In this document: in pieces, positions 54,663 to 64,000 of the stretch | Layout: every line of letters starts with the position of its first letter | Position numbering within the stretch: the first letter of the stretch is position 1 | Origin: Legionella sp. MW5194 | Lineage (GTDB): Bacteria; Pseudomonadota; Gammaproteobacteria; Legionellales; Legionellaceae | Direction of reading: 5' to 3' | Length of the DNA stretch: 64,000 nucleotides | NCBI RefSeq assembly: GCF_016864235.1 | Contig: NZ_CP045732.1 | Span: 1,488,001-1,552,000 of the forward strand | Notes under the pieces: model-generated | Told to the model about the DNA's origin: nothing | The model's database searches: none | Seen by the model: the letters and a program-made list of their open reading frames with translations, nothing else | Made by a program: the position numbers and the translations under genes

Positions 54663-55280
54663 ATGAAACTTTATTTCACTAAAGGAGCCTGTTCGCTGGC
54701 TGTAAGAATTGTTATCAATGAGATCGGTGTGGATTGCACGTACGAGTCGGTCAATTTGCAGGCAAAAAAAACAGAAAGCGGTAAAAATTACCTGGAAATT
54801 AATAAAAAAGGCGCAGTCCCTGCGCTTCAAACAGACAAGGGTGAAATTCTGACTGAAAACGCTGTCATTCTACAGTATTTGGCAGATACCTACGAGGCAA
54901 ATAAACTGCTGCCGCCACTGCATGATTTTGAGCGTTATCGGGTGCTCGAATGCGTCAATTACATCACCACGGAGATTCATAAGACCTTGGGCGCGCTTTT
55001 TAATCCGGCAATGACGTCTGAAATCAGAGAAAAATTCACGTTGCCTACGCTGAAAACCAAATTTAACTATTTGAACTCCCTGCTGGATGGTCAGCCCTAC
55101 CTGTGCGGCAACCACCTGACTTTGCCCGATGCCTATTTGTTTGTTATGTTAACCTGGACTTTCCATTTCAAAATCGATTTGCAGGAATGGCCGAATCTGG
55201 TTAAGCATTTCAAAAAATTAAGCCAGCATCCGTCGGTGGTTAAATCACTGCAAGAAGAGGGGATTGAGCTGGCGGGTTAA
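54663..55280 (+). CDS. Glutathione S-transferase
   Basis: 205 residues: an N-terminal thioredoxin-like domain starting MKLYFTKGACSLAVRIV (Cys near 10, as in the beta-class enzymes), the GAVPALQTDKGEILTENAVILQYLAD glutathione-binding segment (about 45-70), and a helical C-terminal domain with NHLTLPDAYLFVMLTW. Substrate unknown; detoxification is the usual role. It has AAGGAA before the ATG and a terminator after it. Confidence 0.9.
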   Translation: MKLYFTKGACSLAVRIVINEIGVDCTYESVNLQAKKTESGKNYLEINKKGAVPALQTDKGEILTENAVILQYLADTYEANKLLPPLHDFERYRVLECVNYITTEIHKTLGALFNPAMTSEIREKFTLPTLKTKFNYLNSLLDGQPYLCGNHLTLPDAYLFVMLTWTFHFKIDLQEWPNLVKHFKKLSQHPSVVKSLQEEGIELAG

Positions 55281-55315
55281 AGCACTTCCCGGACAATAGA
55301 ACCCCGTGCACACTC

Positions 55316-55346
55316 CCTCTCCCGCTGGCGGGAGAGGTGGGGTTTT
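55316..55346 (+). terminator. Terminator after the glutathione S-transferase gene
   Basis: CCTCTCCCGC (55316-55325) pairs with GCGGGAGAGG (55328-55337), then TGGGGTTTTT. It ends the gene 36 bases after its stop codon. The stem resembles the kdsA hairpin (15935-15955), pointing to a shared GC-rich intergenic hairpin type. Confidence 0.8.
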
Positions 55347-55446
55347 TAGGTAAAGAAACCCTGGCATATTGCCCTGTTCAGGTATATGATAGTTCCCCTG
55401 TTTCTGTTCAAAATCAAGCCTATCCGTTAAAGCATTTGGAGGACCT

Positions 55447-55851
55447 ATGCGAATTAACACGTTATTTTTGGCCGTTTTATTTTCCATTACTACGCTTATC
55501 ACCGGTTGCAGCAAGGATATTCCGCCTGGCGATTATGATTCATCCGAAGTGGGCAAAATTAAAAAAGTCGTACCGGGTGTGATTATTTCCATGCGTCCAG
55601 TCCGCCTGCACAATAAAGAGGCTGAAATCGGTATTACTCCTGGCTCTCGTGCCAATGCATCCAGTTCGTCTTATTCTGACCCCACCATGAATCGCTCTCA
55701 CGGGTTTGAATATGTGATTAAACTCAATAGCGGCAGCATTATTTCGGTGGTTCAGGCTGATACGGTCAAGCTGAAAGTAAAGCAACCCATTTTAGTCATT
55801 TACGGCAGAAATACACGCGTTGTGCCCGATCATGGCAGTAACGATTATTAA
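55447..55851 (+). CDS. Small outer-membrane lipoprotein (SlyB-like)
   Basis: 134 residues with a lipoprotein signal (LITGC, lipidated Cys near 21). The mature part is beta-rich; GKIKKVVPGVIISMRPVRL and YVIKLNSGSIISVVQ recall the SlyB/17-kDa-antigen group, but the glycine-zipper of that family is missing, replaced by a Ser/Asn-rich stretch (RANASSSSYSD). It may be a truncated or diverged member. It has its own promoter region and precedes guaB by 119 bases. Confidence 0.72.
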   Translation: MRINTLFLAVLFSITTLITGCSKDIPPGDYDSSEVGKIKKVVPGVIISMRPVRLHNKEAEIGITPGSRANASSSSYSDPTMNRSHGFEYVIKLNSGSIISVVQADTVKLKVKQPILVIYGRNTRVVPDHGSNDY

Positions 55852-55895
55852 AAACGGGCGGAGCTATTCCGCCCACTGACAGTTCCGCTCAAAAA

Positions 55896-55950
55896 ATTAA
55901 CCGAATGTTATTTATCATTCTTTCTAATGGTTGTATAATATTCGGTTAAT
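55896..55950 (+). promoter_or_regulatory. guaB promoter spanned by a 16-bp inverted repeat
   Basis: ATTAACCGAATGTTAT (55896-55911) and ATAATATTCGGTTAAT (55935-55950) are inverted repeats with one mismatch, 23 bases apart. A perfect -10 TATAAT (55934-55939) lies in the right arm; the poor -35 TTTATC (55911-55916) abuts the left arm. The ATG of guaB is 21 bases downstream of the right arm. This looks like an operator for a dimeric regulator, or a leader stem. Not a PurR or known guaBA element by eye. Confidence 0.6.
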
Positions 55951-55970
55951 TTCATTGCAGGGGGATTGAT

Positions 55971-57443
55971 ATGTCGCTTTCTATTGTGCAACAAGCGCTG
56001 ACTTTTGATGATGTTTTGCTGGTTCCTGCCCATTCACTGGTTCTCCCCAAAGAAGTTTCCTTGCAAACCCGGTTGACTCGTGGCATCGAATTGAATATCC
56101 CTCTTGTTTCAGCAGCGATGGACACGGTGACCGAGTCGAGGCTTGCGATTGCCATGGCACAGGAAGGCGGTATTGGCATTATCCATAAAAACATGAACAT
56201 TGCCGCCCAGGCGGAAGAAGTTCGCAAAGTAAAGAAATTTGAAAGCGGCATGGTGAAGGATCCGGTGTGGGTGACGCCGCAAACCACCGTGGAAGAATTG
56301 CTTACGGTCATTGCCCATCATAATTTTTCAGGTGTGCCTGTGGTCGAAAACGGCTTACTGGTCGGTATAGTAACTAGCCGTGATATTCGTTTTGAAACCA
56401 ATCTTTCGCTGCCGGTTTCAGCCGTCATGACGCCAAAAGAGCGTCTGGTGACGGTGAAAGAAGGGGCTCTGCGTGAAGAAATCCAAAGCCTGCTGCATAA
56501 ACACCGTTTAGAAAAGCTGCTGGTGGTGAATGATGAGTTCAAGCTGCGCGGCTTAATTACAGTAAAAGACATTCAAAAAGCCAAAGAAAATCCATTTGCC
56601 AATAAAGATCATCAGGGACAATTGCGTGTTGGAGCGGCCGTAGGAGTCGGTGAAGGCACCGATGAGCGTGTGGAGGCACTCATTGATGCTGGAGTGGATG
56701 TGCTGGTGGTCGACACTGCCCACGGCCATTCTCAGGGCGTATTAAACCGTGTGACCTGGATTAAAAAACATCATCCGCAGGTTCAGGTTGTGGGCGGTAA
56801 CATTGCGACCGCGGCGGCAGCCCGCGATCTGGTGGCCGCCGGCGTTGATGCCGTCAAGGTTGGAATTGGTCCCGGCTCGATTTGCACCACCCGTATCGTC
56901 ACGGGTGTCGGCGTACCGCAGATTACTGCCATTGCCAATGTGGCTGAAGGCGTTAAAGGCCAGGTTCCGGTGATTGCCGATGGCGGTATCCGCTTTTCCG
57001 GTGATATCTGCAAGGCTCTGGCGGCGGGTGCCGATACAGTCATGTTAGGCAGTATGTTTGCCGGTACAGAAGAATCACCCGGTGAAATTGAACTCTACCA
57101 GGGCCGAACCTATAAAAATTACCGCGGCATGGGATCGATTGGGGCCATGGCTCAGGCCCAGGGCTCAAGCGACCGCTATTTTCAGGACATGAGTCAGGGC
57201 GCTGAAAAACTGGTTCCGGAAGGCATTGAAGGCCGTGTTCCTTACAAAGGTCCGGTACAAACCATTATCCATCAAATGATGGGCGGCCTGCGTTCCTGCA
57301 TGGGTTATACTGGTTGTAAAACCATCAGCCTTCTCCATAAAAACGCGGAGTTTGTGCAGGTGACCAATGCCGGAATGCGCGAATCCCATGTCCATGATGT
57401 CAGTATTACCAAACAAGCCCCGAATTACCAGGTGGACAACTAA
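55971..57443 (+). CDS. guaB: IMP dehydrogenase
   Basis: 490 residues of the full bacterial enzyme. It has an N-terminal barrel part ([14 protein letters not shown]), a tandem CBS pair (about 95-205), the [17 protein letters not shown] loop with the catalytic cysteine near 305, the [25 protein letters not shown] segment, and the flap ([23 protein letters not shown]). It converts IMP to XMP, the committed step toward GMP. It is followed by guaA, whose ATG overlaps by one base. Confidence 0.97.
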   Translation: MSLSIVQQALTFDDVLLVPAHSLVLPKEVSLQTRLTRGIELNIPLVSAAMDTVTESRLAIAMAQEGGIGIIHKNMNIAAQAEEVRKVKKFESGMVKDPVWVTPQTTVEELLTVIAHHNFSGVPVVENGLLVGIVTSRDIRFETNLSLPVSAVMTPKERLVTVKEGALREEIQSLLHKHRLEKLLVVNDEFKLRGLITVKDIQKAKENPFANKDHQGQLRVGAAVGVGEGTDERVEALIDAGVDVLVVDTAHGHSQGVLNRVTWIKKHHPQVQVVGGNIATAAAARDLVAAGVDAVKVGIGPGSICTTRIVTGVGVPQITAIANVAEGVKGQVPVIADGGIRFSGDICKALAAGADTVMLGSMFAGTEESPGEIELYQGRTYKNYRGMGSIGAMAQAQGSSDRYFQDMSQGAEKLVPEGIEGRVPYKGPVQTIIHQMMGGLRSCMGYTGCKTISLLHKNAEFVQVTNAGMRESHVHDVSITKQAPNYQVDN

Positions 57444-59023
57444 TGAGCAGTAATATCAAGCAGCAATGCCTTTTAATTCTCGATTTTGGCTCGCAATACA
57501 CGCAACTGATTGCTCGCCGTGTGCGGGAAATGGGCGTCTATTGCGAAATTCATCCCTATGATCTGAGTGAAGCTGATTTTAATGCGCTTTCACCCTGTGG
57601 CATTATCCTTTCCGGTGGCCCATCCACCGTGACCTTAAGTTGTAACCCCCGCGCGCCGGACTGGGTATTCACCCGCGGTTTACCGGTGTTGGGGATTTGC
57701 TATGGCATGCAGACCATGGCTGTTCAGTTAGGCGGCGAAGTGCAGTCGTCTAACCTGCGTGAGTTTGGTTATGCTGAACTGCGTTTGCATGGGCATACCG
57801 AATTATTGCACCACATTGAAGACAAAACCGACGCGGAGGGAAGGGCTTTGCTGGATGTGTGGATGAGTCATGGCGATAAAGTCACGCAACTGCCGCCCGG
57901 GTTTAAGGTAATCTGTGAAACGCGCAACGCGCCCATTGCCGGCATGGCCAATGATGAACGTCGCCTGTATGGTTTGCAATTCCATCCTGAAGTAACTCAT
58001 ACGGTGCAAGGTTTGCGCATATTGCAACGTTTTGTTGTTGATATTTGCCAGGCTAAAACCACCTGGACCGCCGATAATATTATTCAACAGGCCATTGACA
58101 CCATTCGCCAGCAGGTGGGGGATGAACAGGTATTGCTTGGACTTTCCGGCGGTGTGGATTCGTCGGTCGTCGCCGCTCTGCTTCACCAGGCCATTGGTGA
58201 TCAGCTGGTTTGTGTGTTTGTTGACACCGGTCTCTTACGCTTAAATGAAGCGGAGCAGGTGATGGCCATGTTCGGTCAGCACATGGGTATTCGTATCATC
58301 GCCGTGAATGCTGAAGACAGGTTTTTAGCGGCGTTGAAAGGGGTTGATTGCCCTGAAACAAAGCGAAAGATCATTGGCCGCACCTTCATTGAAGTCTTTG
58401 ACGACGAGGCAAAAAAATTACCAGGCGTCAAATGGCTGGCCCAGGGGACCATTTACCCTGATGTCATTGAGTCGGCCGCAACCAAAACCAATGGTGCGGC
58501 GGTAGTGATTAAATCGCACCATAATGTGGGCGGCTTGCCAGACACCTTGAATCTAAAATTACTGGAACCGATTCGTGAATTGTTCAAAGACGAGGTTCGC
58601 AAAATTGGTCTGGAACTCGGGCTGCCTTACGACATGGTTTACCGCCATCCATTCCCAGGCCCGGGTCTTGGCGTGCGGATTCTTGGTCAGGTGACTAAAG
58701 AGTATGCGGATATTTTAAGGCAGGCGGACGCTATTTTTCTTGATGAATTAAGAAACGAAGGCCTTTACCATAAAGTCAGTCAGGCTTTTGCCGTTTTTCT
58801 GCCGGTCAAAAGCGTGGGTGTGATGGGAGACGGCCGTCGATATGATTTCGTGATTTGTCTTCGGGCCGTCGAGACCATCGATTTTATGACAGCGCATTGG
58901 GCCCATTTACCCTGGGATTTTCTGGGGGCTGTTTCCAACCGCATCATTAATGAGGTGGCTGGTGTGTCGCGGGTAACTTACGACATATCCGGCAAGCCAC
59001 CAGCGACGATTGAATGGGAATAA
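57443..59023 (+). CDS. guaA: GMP synthase (glutamine-hydrolysing)
   Basis: 526 residues: class I amidotransferase (GICYGMQTM with the nucleophile Cys near 86; FHPEVTHT) joined to the ATP pyrophosphatase domain (LSGGVDSSV around 234-242) and the C-terminal dimerisation domain ending PPATIEWE. It aminates XMP to GMP. It starts one base inside guaB and overlaps tadA by ten bases. Confidence 0.97.
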   Translation: MSSNIKQQCLLILDFGSQYTQLIARRVREMGVYCEIHPYDLSEADFNALSPCGIILSGGPSTVTLSCNPRAPDWVFTRGLPVLGICYGMQTMAVQLGGEVQSSNLREFGYAELRLHGHTELLHHIEDKTDAEGRALLDVWMSHGDKVTQLPPGFKVICETRNAPIAGMANDERRLYGLQFHPEVTHTVQGLRILQRFVVDICQAKTTWTADNIIQQAIDTIRQQVGDEQVLLGLSGGVDSSVVAALLHQAIGDQLVCVFVDTGLLRLNEAEQVMAMFGQHMGIRIIAVNAEDRFLAALKGVDCPETKRKIIGRTFIEVFDDEAKKLPGVKWLAQGTIYPDVIESAATKTNGAAVVIKSHHNVGGLPDTLNLKLLEPIRELFKDEVRKIGLELGLPYDMVYRHPFPGPGLGVRILGQVTKEYADILRQADAIFLDELRNEGLYHKVSQAFAVFLPVKSVGVMGDGRRYDFVICLRAVETIDFMTAHWAHLPWDFLGAVSNRIINEVAGVSRVTYDISGKPPATIEWE

Positions 59024-59472
59024 ACGACAGCGGCTGGATGCAAAAAGCCTATGAACTGGCATTGGCGGCCAAACAGGCCGGCGAAGTGCCAGTCGGCGCT
59101 GTGCTTGTTGACAGTAACAATCAGTTGCTGGCGGCAGCCGGCAATCGCGTCATAACCCATAGCGATCCCTGTGCTCATGCCGAAATACTGGTCCTTCGTG
59201 AAGCGGCACAAAAGCAGGCCAATTTCAGACTTCTGGATACCACCTTGTACGTCACACTGGAGCCTTGCGCCATGTGTGCAGGTGCCATGGTTCATGCGCG
59301 CATTAAACGTCTTGTTTTTGCTGCACGCGATGTGAAAGCGGGTGCGGCCGGTTCAGTATACAATTTACTCAAGGGGTATCCCTTGAATCACCCGGTGCAA
59401 ATTGATGAAGGATTCCTTGAAGTGGAATGTTCCGCGTTATTAAAAGAATTTTTTATGACTCGGCGTTCGTAA
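59014..59472 (+). CDS. tadA: tRNA adenosine deaminase TadA
   Basis: 152 residues with the deaminase zinc motifs [11 protein letters not shown] (around 50-60) and [16 protein letters not shown] (around 80-95), plus PVGAVLVD. It makes inosine at the wobble position of tRNA-Arg(ACG). Its start overlaps guaA by ten bases; an internal ATG nine codons in is an alternative. The 3' end overlaps the convergent glnD gene by 20 bases. Confidence 0.92.
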   Translation: MGINDSGWMQKAYELALAAKQAGEVPVGAVLVDSNNQLLAAAGNRVITHSDPCAHAEILVLREAAQKQANFRLLDTTLYVTLEPCAMCAGAMVHARIKRLVFAARDVKAGAAGSVYNLLKGYPLNHPVQIDEGFLEVECSALLKEFFMTRRS

Positions 59473-62038
59473 ATGCCGTCATCAATTGGCTTCTCAAGCG
59501 TTTCTTTTCTTCAGCATTCAGTGGTAAACCAGCCTGGGTTGAAATATAAAACATGTCTTCAACCCGTTCACCTGCGGTAGCAATTTTAGCATTATGCAGA
59601 TGAAGGCCTTGCTCAGAAAAAATGCGGCTGACGGTCGCCAGCAAGCCGGGACGATCGGTTGTAACCAGAAAAAGACAGGTATGCTGTTCCTGCTGTGCCT
59701 CAGTAAAGCTTATCTGCGGTTTAAATTTGAAATGGGCCTGAGTCCGGGACAAACGGCGCTTGATGCTTTTGGGTGGGGAAGAGTGTTTGCCCAACTGTTT
59801 TTTTAATGCCTCATGGATGGCTTTAATCTGTTCCTTGTTGGTCAAGGCCTGATGTTGTTCATCGAGAATAATGTAGGTGTCCAGGTCAAACTGATGATCG
59901 CAGGTTAAAATGGTCGCTTCCTGAATGGTGATGTAATGATTGCTGAGTACCGTGGTGGTAATTGTAAATCGCTCTTCTCGGTGCGGCATGTAAATGAAGA
60001 CTTCGGTGCCCCCCTGGCTGTGGTGAGGCATGATAATGATCAAGGGGTACTGCTGGCAACTTAACATGGCCTCAGTATGTCGGGCTATCACTTCGGGCGG
60101 TTCATGCAGAAAATATTTGCCTTTGATATGGGCCCAAAGCTCAGTCACTTTGTTGTCATCAATGCCCTTTTTCTTCAACAAGGCCAACGCTTCCTGCTGG
60201 CGTTCGCTGATGAGGCTATCTTCATCAGGGAGTGTTTTTTCCTGCTGCTGAACCCGGTGAGCCGCGTGGTAAAGCTCTTTAAGCAGCGAATCTTTCCAAC
60301 TGTTCCACAAGGTATGGTTAGTGGCACAAATGTCGGCGACAGTCAGCAAATAAAGGTAATCAAGGTAATGAGGTTTTGGCAGATGCTGACAAAACAGGCT
60401 GATGGTTTTGGGATCATAAATATCCTGCCGTTGCGCCGTTTGCGACATAAGCAGATGGTTGCGCACAAGCCAGGTGAAAAGATCCGCATCCTCTTTCATT
60501 AACTGATGCCGTGCGGCAAAGGCTTTTACCTCCTCCGCACCCAGTTCCGAGTGATCGCCGCCCCGGCCTTTGGCAATGTCATGAAAGAGGGCTGCCAGGT
60601 AAAGGAGTTCACGCTTTTTAAGGGTAGCCATAAGCGATGCGGCCAGGGGAAAAGACGGGTTGTAGGCAGGATCAAGAAAACGCACCAGATTACGAATGAC
60701 AAACAGGGTATGCTGATCCACGGTATACACATGAAATAAATCATATTGCATCTGCCCGGTCACGGCGGCGAAACAATCCAGGTAATGACCAAGCACGCCA
60801 TAGCGATTCATGTGATGCAAGGCGTAATAGGGGTTCTTTTCTTTAAACAGCTGAATAAATGGCTGGGTTGCCGCAGGGCAGGAGCGAAATTTTTTATCCA
60901 TTAAAAACAGACACTGCCTAATCAGTCGAATGGTACTGGCACGGACACCGGCTATGTCAGGACGTTTAGCCAACCAAACAAACAATTCAATGAGTGCTGG
61001 CGGGTACTGACTGAAAACGCGGGGGTGTTTTACTTCAATGTAATGATTCGACAACTGGAAATGGCTGTCTAGGGGGGTAATCAATTGTTTTTCACGGTGA
61101 ACGATGGCCTCTGAGAACCAATGCAGCAACATTTCATTCAGTTCACGGATGCCTTTGATGTTTTTAAAGTAAAGTTTCATGAACTGTTCAATGGCCAGCG
61201 ACTGTGGCGTATCCTCAAAGCCAAACAGGGCAGCCAGTTTCACCTGATAGTCGAACAGAAGCCGTTCTTCCTGCTTGCCTGCAAGGGTATGAAGCCCAAA
61301 ACGAATCCGCCAGAGAAAATGCTGGTAGTTCATTAACTGCTCGTATTCCTTGTCAGTAATGAAACCGCTGCTAATGCCATCCGCCAGTTTCTTAATGCCA
61401 AAATGACGTTTGCCGATACTGAGCAGAATTTGCAAATCACGCAAGCCGCCAGCTCCCTGCTTGACGTTCGGCTCCAAATTATAGGCCGTTTCACCGTATT
61501 TAACGTAGCGCTGCTTTTGCTCTTGCTGTTTGGCGAAAAAAAACTCATGGCTTGGCCAGATGTGTAAAGGGTGAGTGTAATATTGCAGCTCTTCCATGAA
61601 ACTGCCGCGGCCACAGAGAAGATGCATGTCAAGAATACTGGAAATGACGCTTAAATCCTGGCTGGCCAAATCCGCGCAATCCCTGGGCGTGGTGATTTGA
61701 TGACTGACATCAAGGCCAATATCCCAGCAATCCTGGATAAATGCCTGAGCACGCTGCAACTGGGGTTTGGTAACTTGAGGACCATGCAATAACAGTAAAT
61801 CGATATCTGAATGAAGCTGTAGCTCGCGGCGACCATAGCTGCCCAGAGCCAGAAGGCAAAAGGCATTGTCCTGGTGTAGCTGGTGCTTCTGGAAGAGAAG
61901 TAATAAGGTTTCGTCAATATAATGGACTAATTTGCGTGTGATGCTGGTGATGCTGGCTTTTTGACAAAATTCATTACACAGTTCTTCCTTGAACTGTTTA
62001 AGAGTCTGCTTGAGTACGTGGCTACCGTTCTTCATCAC
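59453..62038 (-). CDS. glnD: PII uridylyltransferase GlnD
   Basis: 861 residues. The nucleotidyltransferase motif LGSYGRRELQLHSDIDLLLLH (around 67-88), a central HD domain (LAALFHDIAKGRGGDHSELG, about 480-500) and two C-terminal ACT domains (TTDRPGLLATVSRIF in the last) define GlnD. It uridylylates and deuridylylates PII in response to glutamine. Slightly short of the 890 of E. coli, but all domains are present. Its start overlaps map by 17 bases. Confidence 0.95.
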   Translation of the reverse strand: MMKNGSHVLKQTLKQFKEELCNEFCQKASITSITRKLVHYIDETLLLLFQKHQLHQDNAFCLLALGSYGRRELQLHSDIDLLLLHGPQVTKPQLQRAQAFIQDCWDIGLDVSHQITTPRDCADLASQDLSVISSILDMHLLCGRGSFMEELQYYTHPLHIWPSHEFFFAKQQEQKQRYVKYGETAYNLEPNVKQGAGGLRDLQILLSIGKRHFGIKKLADGISSGFITDKEYEQLMNYQHFLWRIRFGLHTLAGKQEERLLFDYQVKLAALFGFEDTPQSLAIEQFMKLYFKNIKGIRELNEMLLHWFSEAIVHREKQLITPLDSHFQLSNHYIEVKHPRVFSQYPPALIELFVWLAKRPDIAGVRASTIRLIRQCLFLMDKKFRSCPAATQPFIQLFKEKNPYYALHHMNRYGVLGHYLDCFAAVTGQMQYDLFHVYTVDQHTLFVIRNLVRFLDPAYNPSFPLAASLMATLKKRELLYLAALFHDIAKGRGGDHSELGAEEVKAFAARHQLMKEDADLFTWLVRNHLLMSQTAQRQDIYDPKTISLFCQHLPKPHYLDYLYLLTVADICATNHTLWNSWKDSLLKELYHAAHRVQQQEKTLPDEDSLISERQQEALALLKKKGIDDNKVTELWAHIKGKYFLHEPPEVIARHTEAMLSCQQYPLIIIMPHHSQGGTEVFIYMPHREERFTITTTVLSNHYITIQEATILTCDHQFDLDTYIILDEQHQALTNKEQIKAIHEALKKQLGKHSSPPKSIKRRLSRTQAHFKFKPQISFTEAQQEQHTCLFLVTTDRPGLLATVSRIFSEQGLHLHNAKIATAGERVEDMFYISTQAGLPLNAEEKKRLRSQLMTAFTNAES

Positions 62039-62786
62039 GTAAGGTTAAAATTTCCACGCCGTCAGCCGTCACCAGCAAGGTATGCTCCCATTGGGCTGAT
62101 AAACTGTGATCTTTAGTGACCACGGTCCAATTGTCAGGCAATAGACGGGTTTGGTATTTACCGGTGTTGATCATCGGCTCAATGGTGAATGTCATGCCTT
62201 CACGCAAGACCTCGCCGGTGCCTGGCGTACCATAATGCAAGACCTGCGGATCCTCATGAAAAATACGGCCAATGCCATGTCCACAATACTCACGCACCAC
62301 AGAGCAGCGGTTTTTTTCGGCATGAACCTGAATGGCATGACCAATGTCACCCAGTCGCACACCCGGTTTGACCATTTCAATGCCTATGAACAGGCATTCA
62401 TGGGCCAGTTTAACAACGTGTTTGGCTTTAACCGAGGGTGTACCCACAATAAACATCTTGCTGGTATCGCCGTGATACCCATCCTTGATGACCGTCACAT
62501 CGATGTTAATGATATCGCCGTCTTTCAAGGCTTTTTTACCGGGGATACCATGGCAGACAACATGGTTGATGGACGTGCAGATGGATTTGGGAAAGCCGTT
62601 GTAACCCAAAGGAGCAGGGATCGCTTTCTGTACATTGACAATGTAATCATGGCAAATGGTGTTCAGTTCATCCGTGGTAACTCCTTCTTTGACATGATCG
62701 CCAATCATGGTCAGCACTTCACCGGCCAAACGGCCAGCGACGCGCATTTTTTCAATTTCATCAGGCGTTTTAATGGTTACGGCCAT
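62022..62786 (-). CDS. map: Methionine aminopeptidase, type I
   Basis: 254 residues with the N-terminal KTPDEIEKMRVAGRL helix, and the metal ligands spread over VVCHGIPGKKALKDGDIINIDVTVIKDGYHGDTS, GHGIGRIFHEDP (His), FTIEPM and AQWEHTLLV (Glu). It removes the initiator methionine. It is divergent from rpsB, a common gamma-proteobacterial neighbourhood, and overlaps glnD by 17 bases. Confidence 0.96.
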   Translation of the reverse strand: MAVTIKTPDEIEKMRVAGRLAGEVLTMIGDHVKEGVTTDELNTICHDYIVNVQKAIPAPLGYNGFPKSICTSINHVVCHGIPGKKALKDGDIINIDVTVIKDGYHGDTSKMFIVGTPSVKAKHVVKLAHECLFIGIEMVKPGVRLGDIGHAIQVHAEKNRCSVVREYCGHGIGRIFHEDPQVLHYGTPGTGEVLREGMTFTIEPMINTGKYQTRLLPDNWTVVTKDHSLSAQWEHTLLVTADGVEILTLRDEER

Positions 62787-62935
62787 AATTTAAATCCAAC
62801 CAAAAAAATAAATAGTAGCATAAGTCATTCATTCCAGCATCATTATTCCCTGCGTGGAGAGGGTAAGTCGCGGGCTAATGAAGGGAGTTGGGCATAAAGA
62901 CATCATCCAAACCGGTATGGCGGATAATGATGCAG

Positions 62936-62974
62936 AAAAAGTCTGGGTAAAAGCCTAAGGCCGCACCCAGACTT
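62936..62974 (-). terminator. Rho-independent terminator after the Spy-like gene
   Basis: On the minus strand AAGTCTGGGT (from 62974) pairs with ACCCAGACTT (to 62939), with an internal GCCTT/AAGGC-type inner stem, and is followed by TTTTTC. It lies 13 bases beyond the stop codon of the Spy-like gene. Confidence 0.85.
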
Positions 62975-62986
62975 AATGAAGAGGGG

Positions 62987-63436
62987 TTATGCCCCTTTGC
63001 ATTGTTGTTTGTGCATCATTTTCTTGGCTTCCCATTCTTTCATCATGGACTGGAATTGTTGCTTTTGCTTGTCGTTGAGCAGGTTGTAAATTTGATTTTT
63101 GGTTGAAATTTTCGCTTTGGTAATGGAACTCACCAGCGCAGCTTTTTGATTGGTCAGTTTGTTTAACGTGGCTTCATCGAGTTTGTCGCTGGTTACCAAG
63201 GCTTTTAACTGGCTGCGCAATTCTTTCATTTGTTGCCAGCTGGCTTTCATGGCATCCCTGTTTTTCTCTTTAATGGCTTTGATTTGAGCCTGTTGATTGG
63301 CATCAAGTTGCAGTTCTTTAAACATGTCACTTAAGCGGCCCTTGCAGGGGCAATTGCCCGGTTGATTTGCAGAGACGGCTTGCAGGGAGAGGAAAGAAAC
63401 ACAGGCGATGACAGCAATAAGAAGTTTTTTAAACAT
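62987..63436 (-). CDS. Spy/CpxP-like periplasmic protein
   Basis: 149 residues from the ATG at 63436, preceded by GGAGGG; a frame from 63514 has no such site. A signal peptide (cut near VSANQP, about residue 24) is followed by a Lys/Gln-rich helical protein: LQLDANQQAQIKAIKEKNRDAMKASWQQM and LTNQKAALVSSITKAKI, ending in a KMMHKQQCKGA tail. Cys residues flank the start (NCPCKG). The composition and LTxxQ-like repeats recall the Spy/CpxP chaperone group. The role is inferred. Confidence 0.8.
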   Translation of the reverse strand: MFKKLLIAVIACVSFLSLQAVSANQPGNCPCKGRLSDMFKELQLDANQQAQIKAIKEKNRDAMKASWQQMKELRSQLKALVTSDKLDEATLNKLTNQKAALVSSITKAKISTKNQIYNLLNDKQKQQFQSMMKEWEAKKMMHKQQCKGA

Positions 63437-63534
63437 GATAAAGCCCTCCAGTTTGTTATTGTATCGTTTTGCATTATAGCCGGTGTTAATCACTATTTCT
63501 GCTTTTATTTTCAATCAAATTCCAGTGTTATTCA

Positions 63535-63563
63535 TTGCTGAATTCGAGTAAGTGTGTTATAAA
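63535..63563 (+). promoter_or_regulatory. rpsB promoter
   Basis: TTGCTG (63535-63540), a 17-base spacer and TATAAA (63558-63563) form a strong sigma-70 promoter. Transcription should start near 63570, giving a leader of about 90 bases before rpsB. Confidence 0.8.
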
Positions 63564-63569
63564 TACCCC

Positions 63570-63661
63570 GCTTTTTAACGACACACACGTTTCGTCACAT
63601 GCAGTTGGGTCCCTTCTGGGTACTGCATGGGAAGCGTGGAGGCATAACCCGGAGATTTTAA
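63570..63661 (+). promoter_or_regulatory. rpsB leader (S2 autoregulation element, t44-like)
   Basis: The leader contains a perfect CATGCAGT (63598-63605) / ACTGCATG (63622-63629) hairpin with an inner GGGT/GGGT loop region, then GTGGAGGCATAACCCGGAG directly before the ATG. Gamma-proteobacterial rpsB leaders (t44 RNA) bind S2 for autogenous control; position and hairpin agree. The exact fold is not proven here. Confidence 0.6.
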
Positions 63662-64000
63662 ATGAATATCAGTATGCGCGAACTATTGGAAGCGGGGGCC
63701 CATTTTGGCCATAGAACCCGTTTCTGGAATCCAAAAATGGTTGAATACATTTTTGGCTCAAGAAATAAAATCCATATTATCAACCTTGAAAAGACAATGC
63801 CCCGCTTAAATGACGCGACAAATTATGTCGGTCGTCTGGCTGCAAACAAGGCAAAAATTTTGTTTGTTGGTACTAAAAGAGCCGCTCAGGAAAGCATCCG
63901 CGAACATGCCAAGCGTTGCGGCATGCCTTATGTGGATCACCGTTGGTTAGGCGGCATGCTGACAAACTGGAAAACAGTCCGTCAATCCATCTTCCGTTTG
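63662..64000 (+). CDS. rpsB: Ribosomal protein S2 (cut at window edge)
   Basis: The first 113 residues of S2: [26 protein letters not shown], then [19 protein letters not shown] and the [20 protein letters not shown] block. Complete S2 is about 240 residues; the rest, and probably tsf, lie beyond the window. The gene is preceded by a strong promoter and a structured leader. Confidence 0.98.
   Translation, partial: MNISMRELLEAGAHFGHRTRFWNPKMVEYIFGSRNKIHIINLEKTMPRLNDATNYVGRLAANKAKILFVGTKRAAQESIREHAKRCGMPYVDHRWLGGMLTNWKTVRQSIFRL

Noticed and set aside
62151-62897. A 248-residue open frame antisense to map
   Set aside because: It covers the strongly supported map gene and its residues match no family; open antisense frames of this size are common here.

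Overview
The window reads as chromosome from a gamma-proteobacterium of the Legionella type. The evidence is gene content rather than a database match: PilS/PilR, a flgA-flgM-flgN flagellar cluster, the order map / rpsB, an E. coli-like his gene order, and two large orphan proteins built like Dot/Icm (type IVB) effectors. The genus is an inference. Both edges cut a gene: a membrane protein at the left (1-690, minus) and rpsB at the right (63662-64000, plus).

Left part (1-9.9 kb): a partial membrane protein, a tight inverted pair of DnaA boxes, small CoA-binding and gamma-glutamylcyclotransferase-like proteins, a large protein whose N-terminal half looks like an OTU cysteine protease and whose C-terminal end has a membrane anchor and an acidic tail, the pilSR two-component pair, a RES/Xre toxin-antitoxin pair with two palindromic operators laid over its promoter, and a BepA-like periplasmic protease.

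Biosynthetic core (9.9-32.7 kb): ribD-ribE-ribBA-ribH, then pyrG-kdsA, a 662-residue secreted protein, tRNA-Ser(UGA), bamD with an overlapping secreted protein, rdgC, an outer-membrane barrel, rlmI, and a complete hisGDCBHAF(IE) operon. The his operon is headed by a TrpR/YerC-type regulator gene whose promoter carries a palindrome. It is followed by an isochorismatase-like hydrolase and an HSD10-type dehydrogenase.

Middle (32.7-44 kb): an ankyrin/coiled-coil effector candidate, a Cys-rich secreted protein, flgN-flgM-flgA (with a textbook sigma-28 promoter for flgM and a good sigma-54 candidate for flgA), a c5-type cytochrome, an L,D-transpeptidase lipoprotein, gatCAB, and a fused TrpE-TrpG anthranilate synthase of the rhizobial type.

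Right part (44-64 kb): a CLC chloride transporter, ugpA-ugpE-ugpC without ugpB, a DUF1189 membrane protein, an alpha/beta hydrolase, fadE, minD-minE without minC, panD, a 46-residue Cys-rich lipoprotein, a glutathione S-transferase, a small lipoprotein, guaB-guaA-tadA behind a promoter spanned by a 16-bp inverted repeat, glnD-map, a Spy-like periplasmic protein, and the rpsB promoter and leader.

I see no insertion sequence, prophage, integrase or CRISPR array. No stretch over about 300 bases lacks a gene; the longest gaps are 37184-37471, 52348-52632, 63437-63661, 53724-53941 and 691-904, and what they hold is listed below. The window is mostly housekeeping genes. The points most worth following are the OTU-like effector candidate, the ankyrin effector candidate, the his-operon regulator with its operator, the guaB inverted repeat, the DnaA-box cluster and a riboswitch-like element at 21231-21330.
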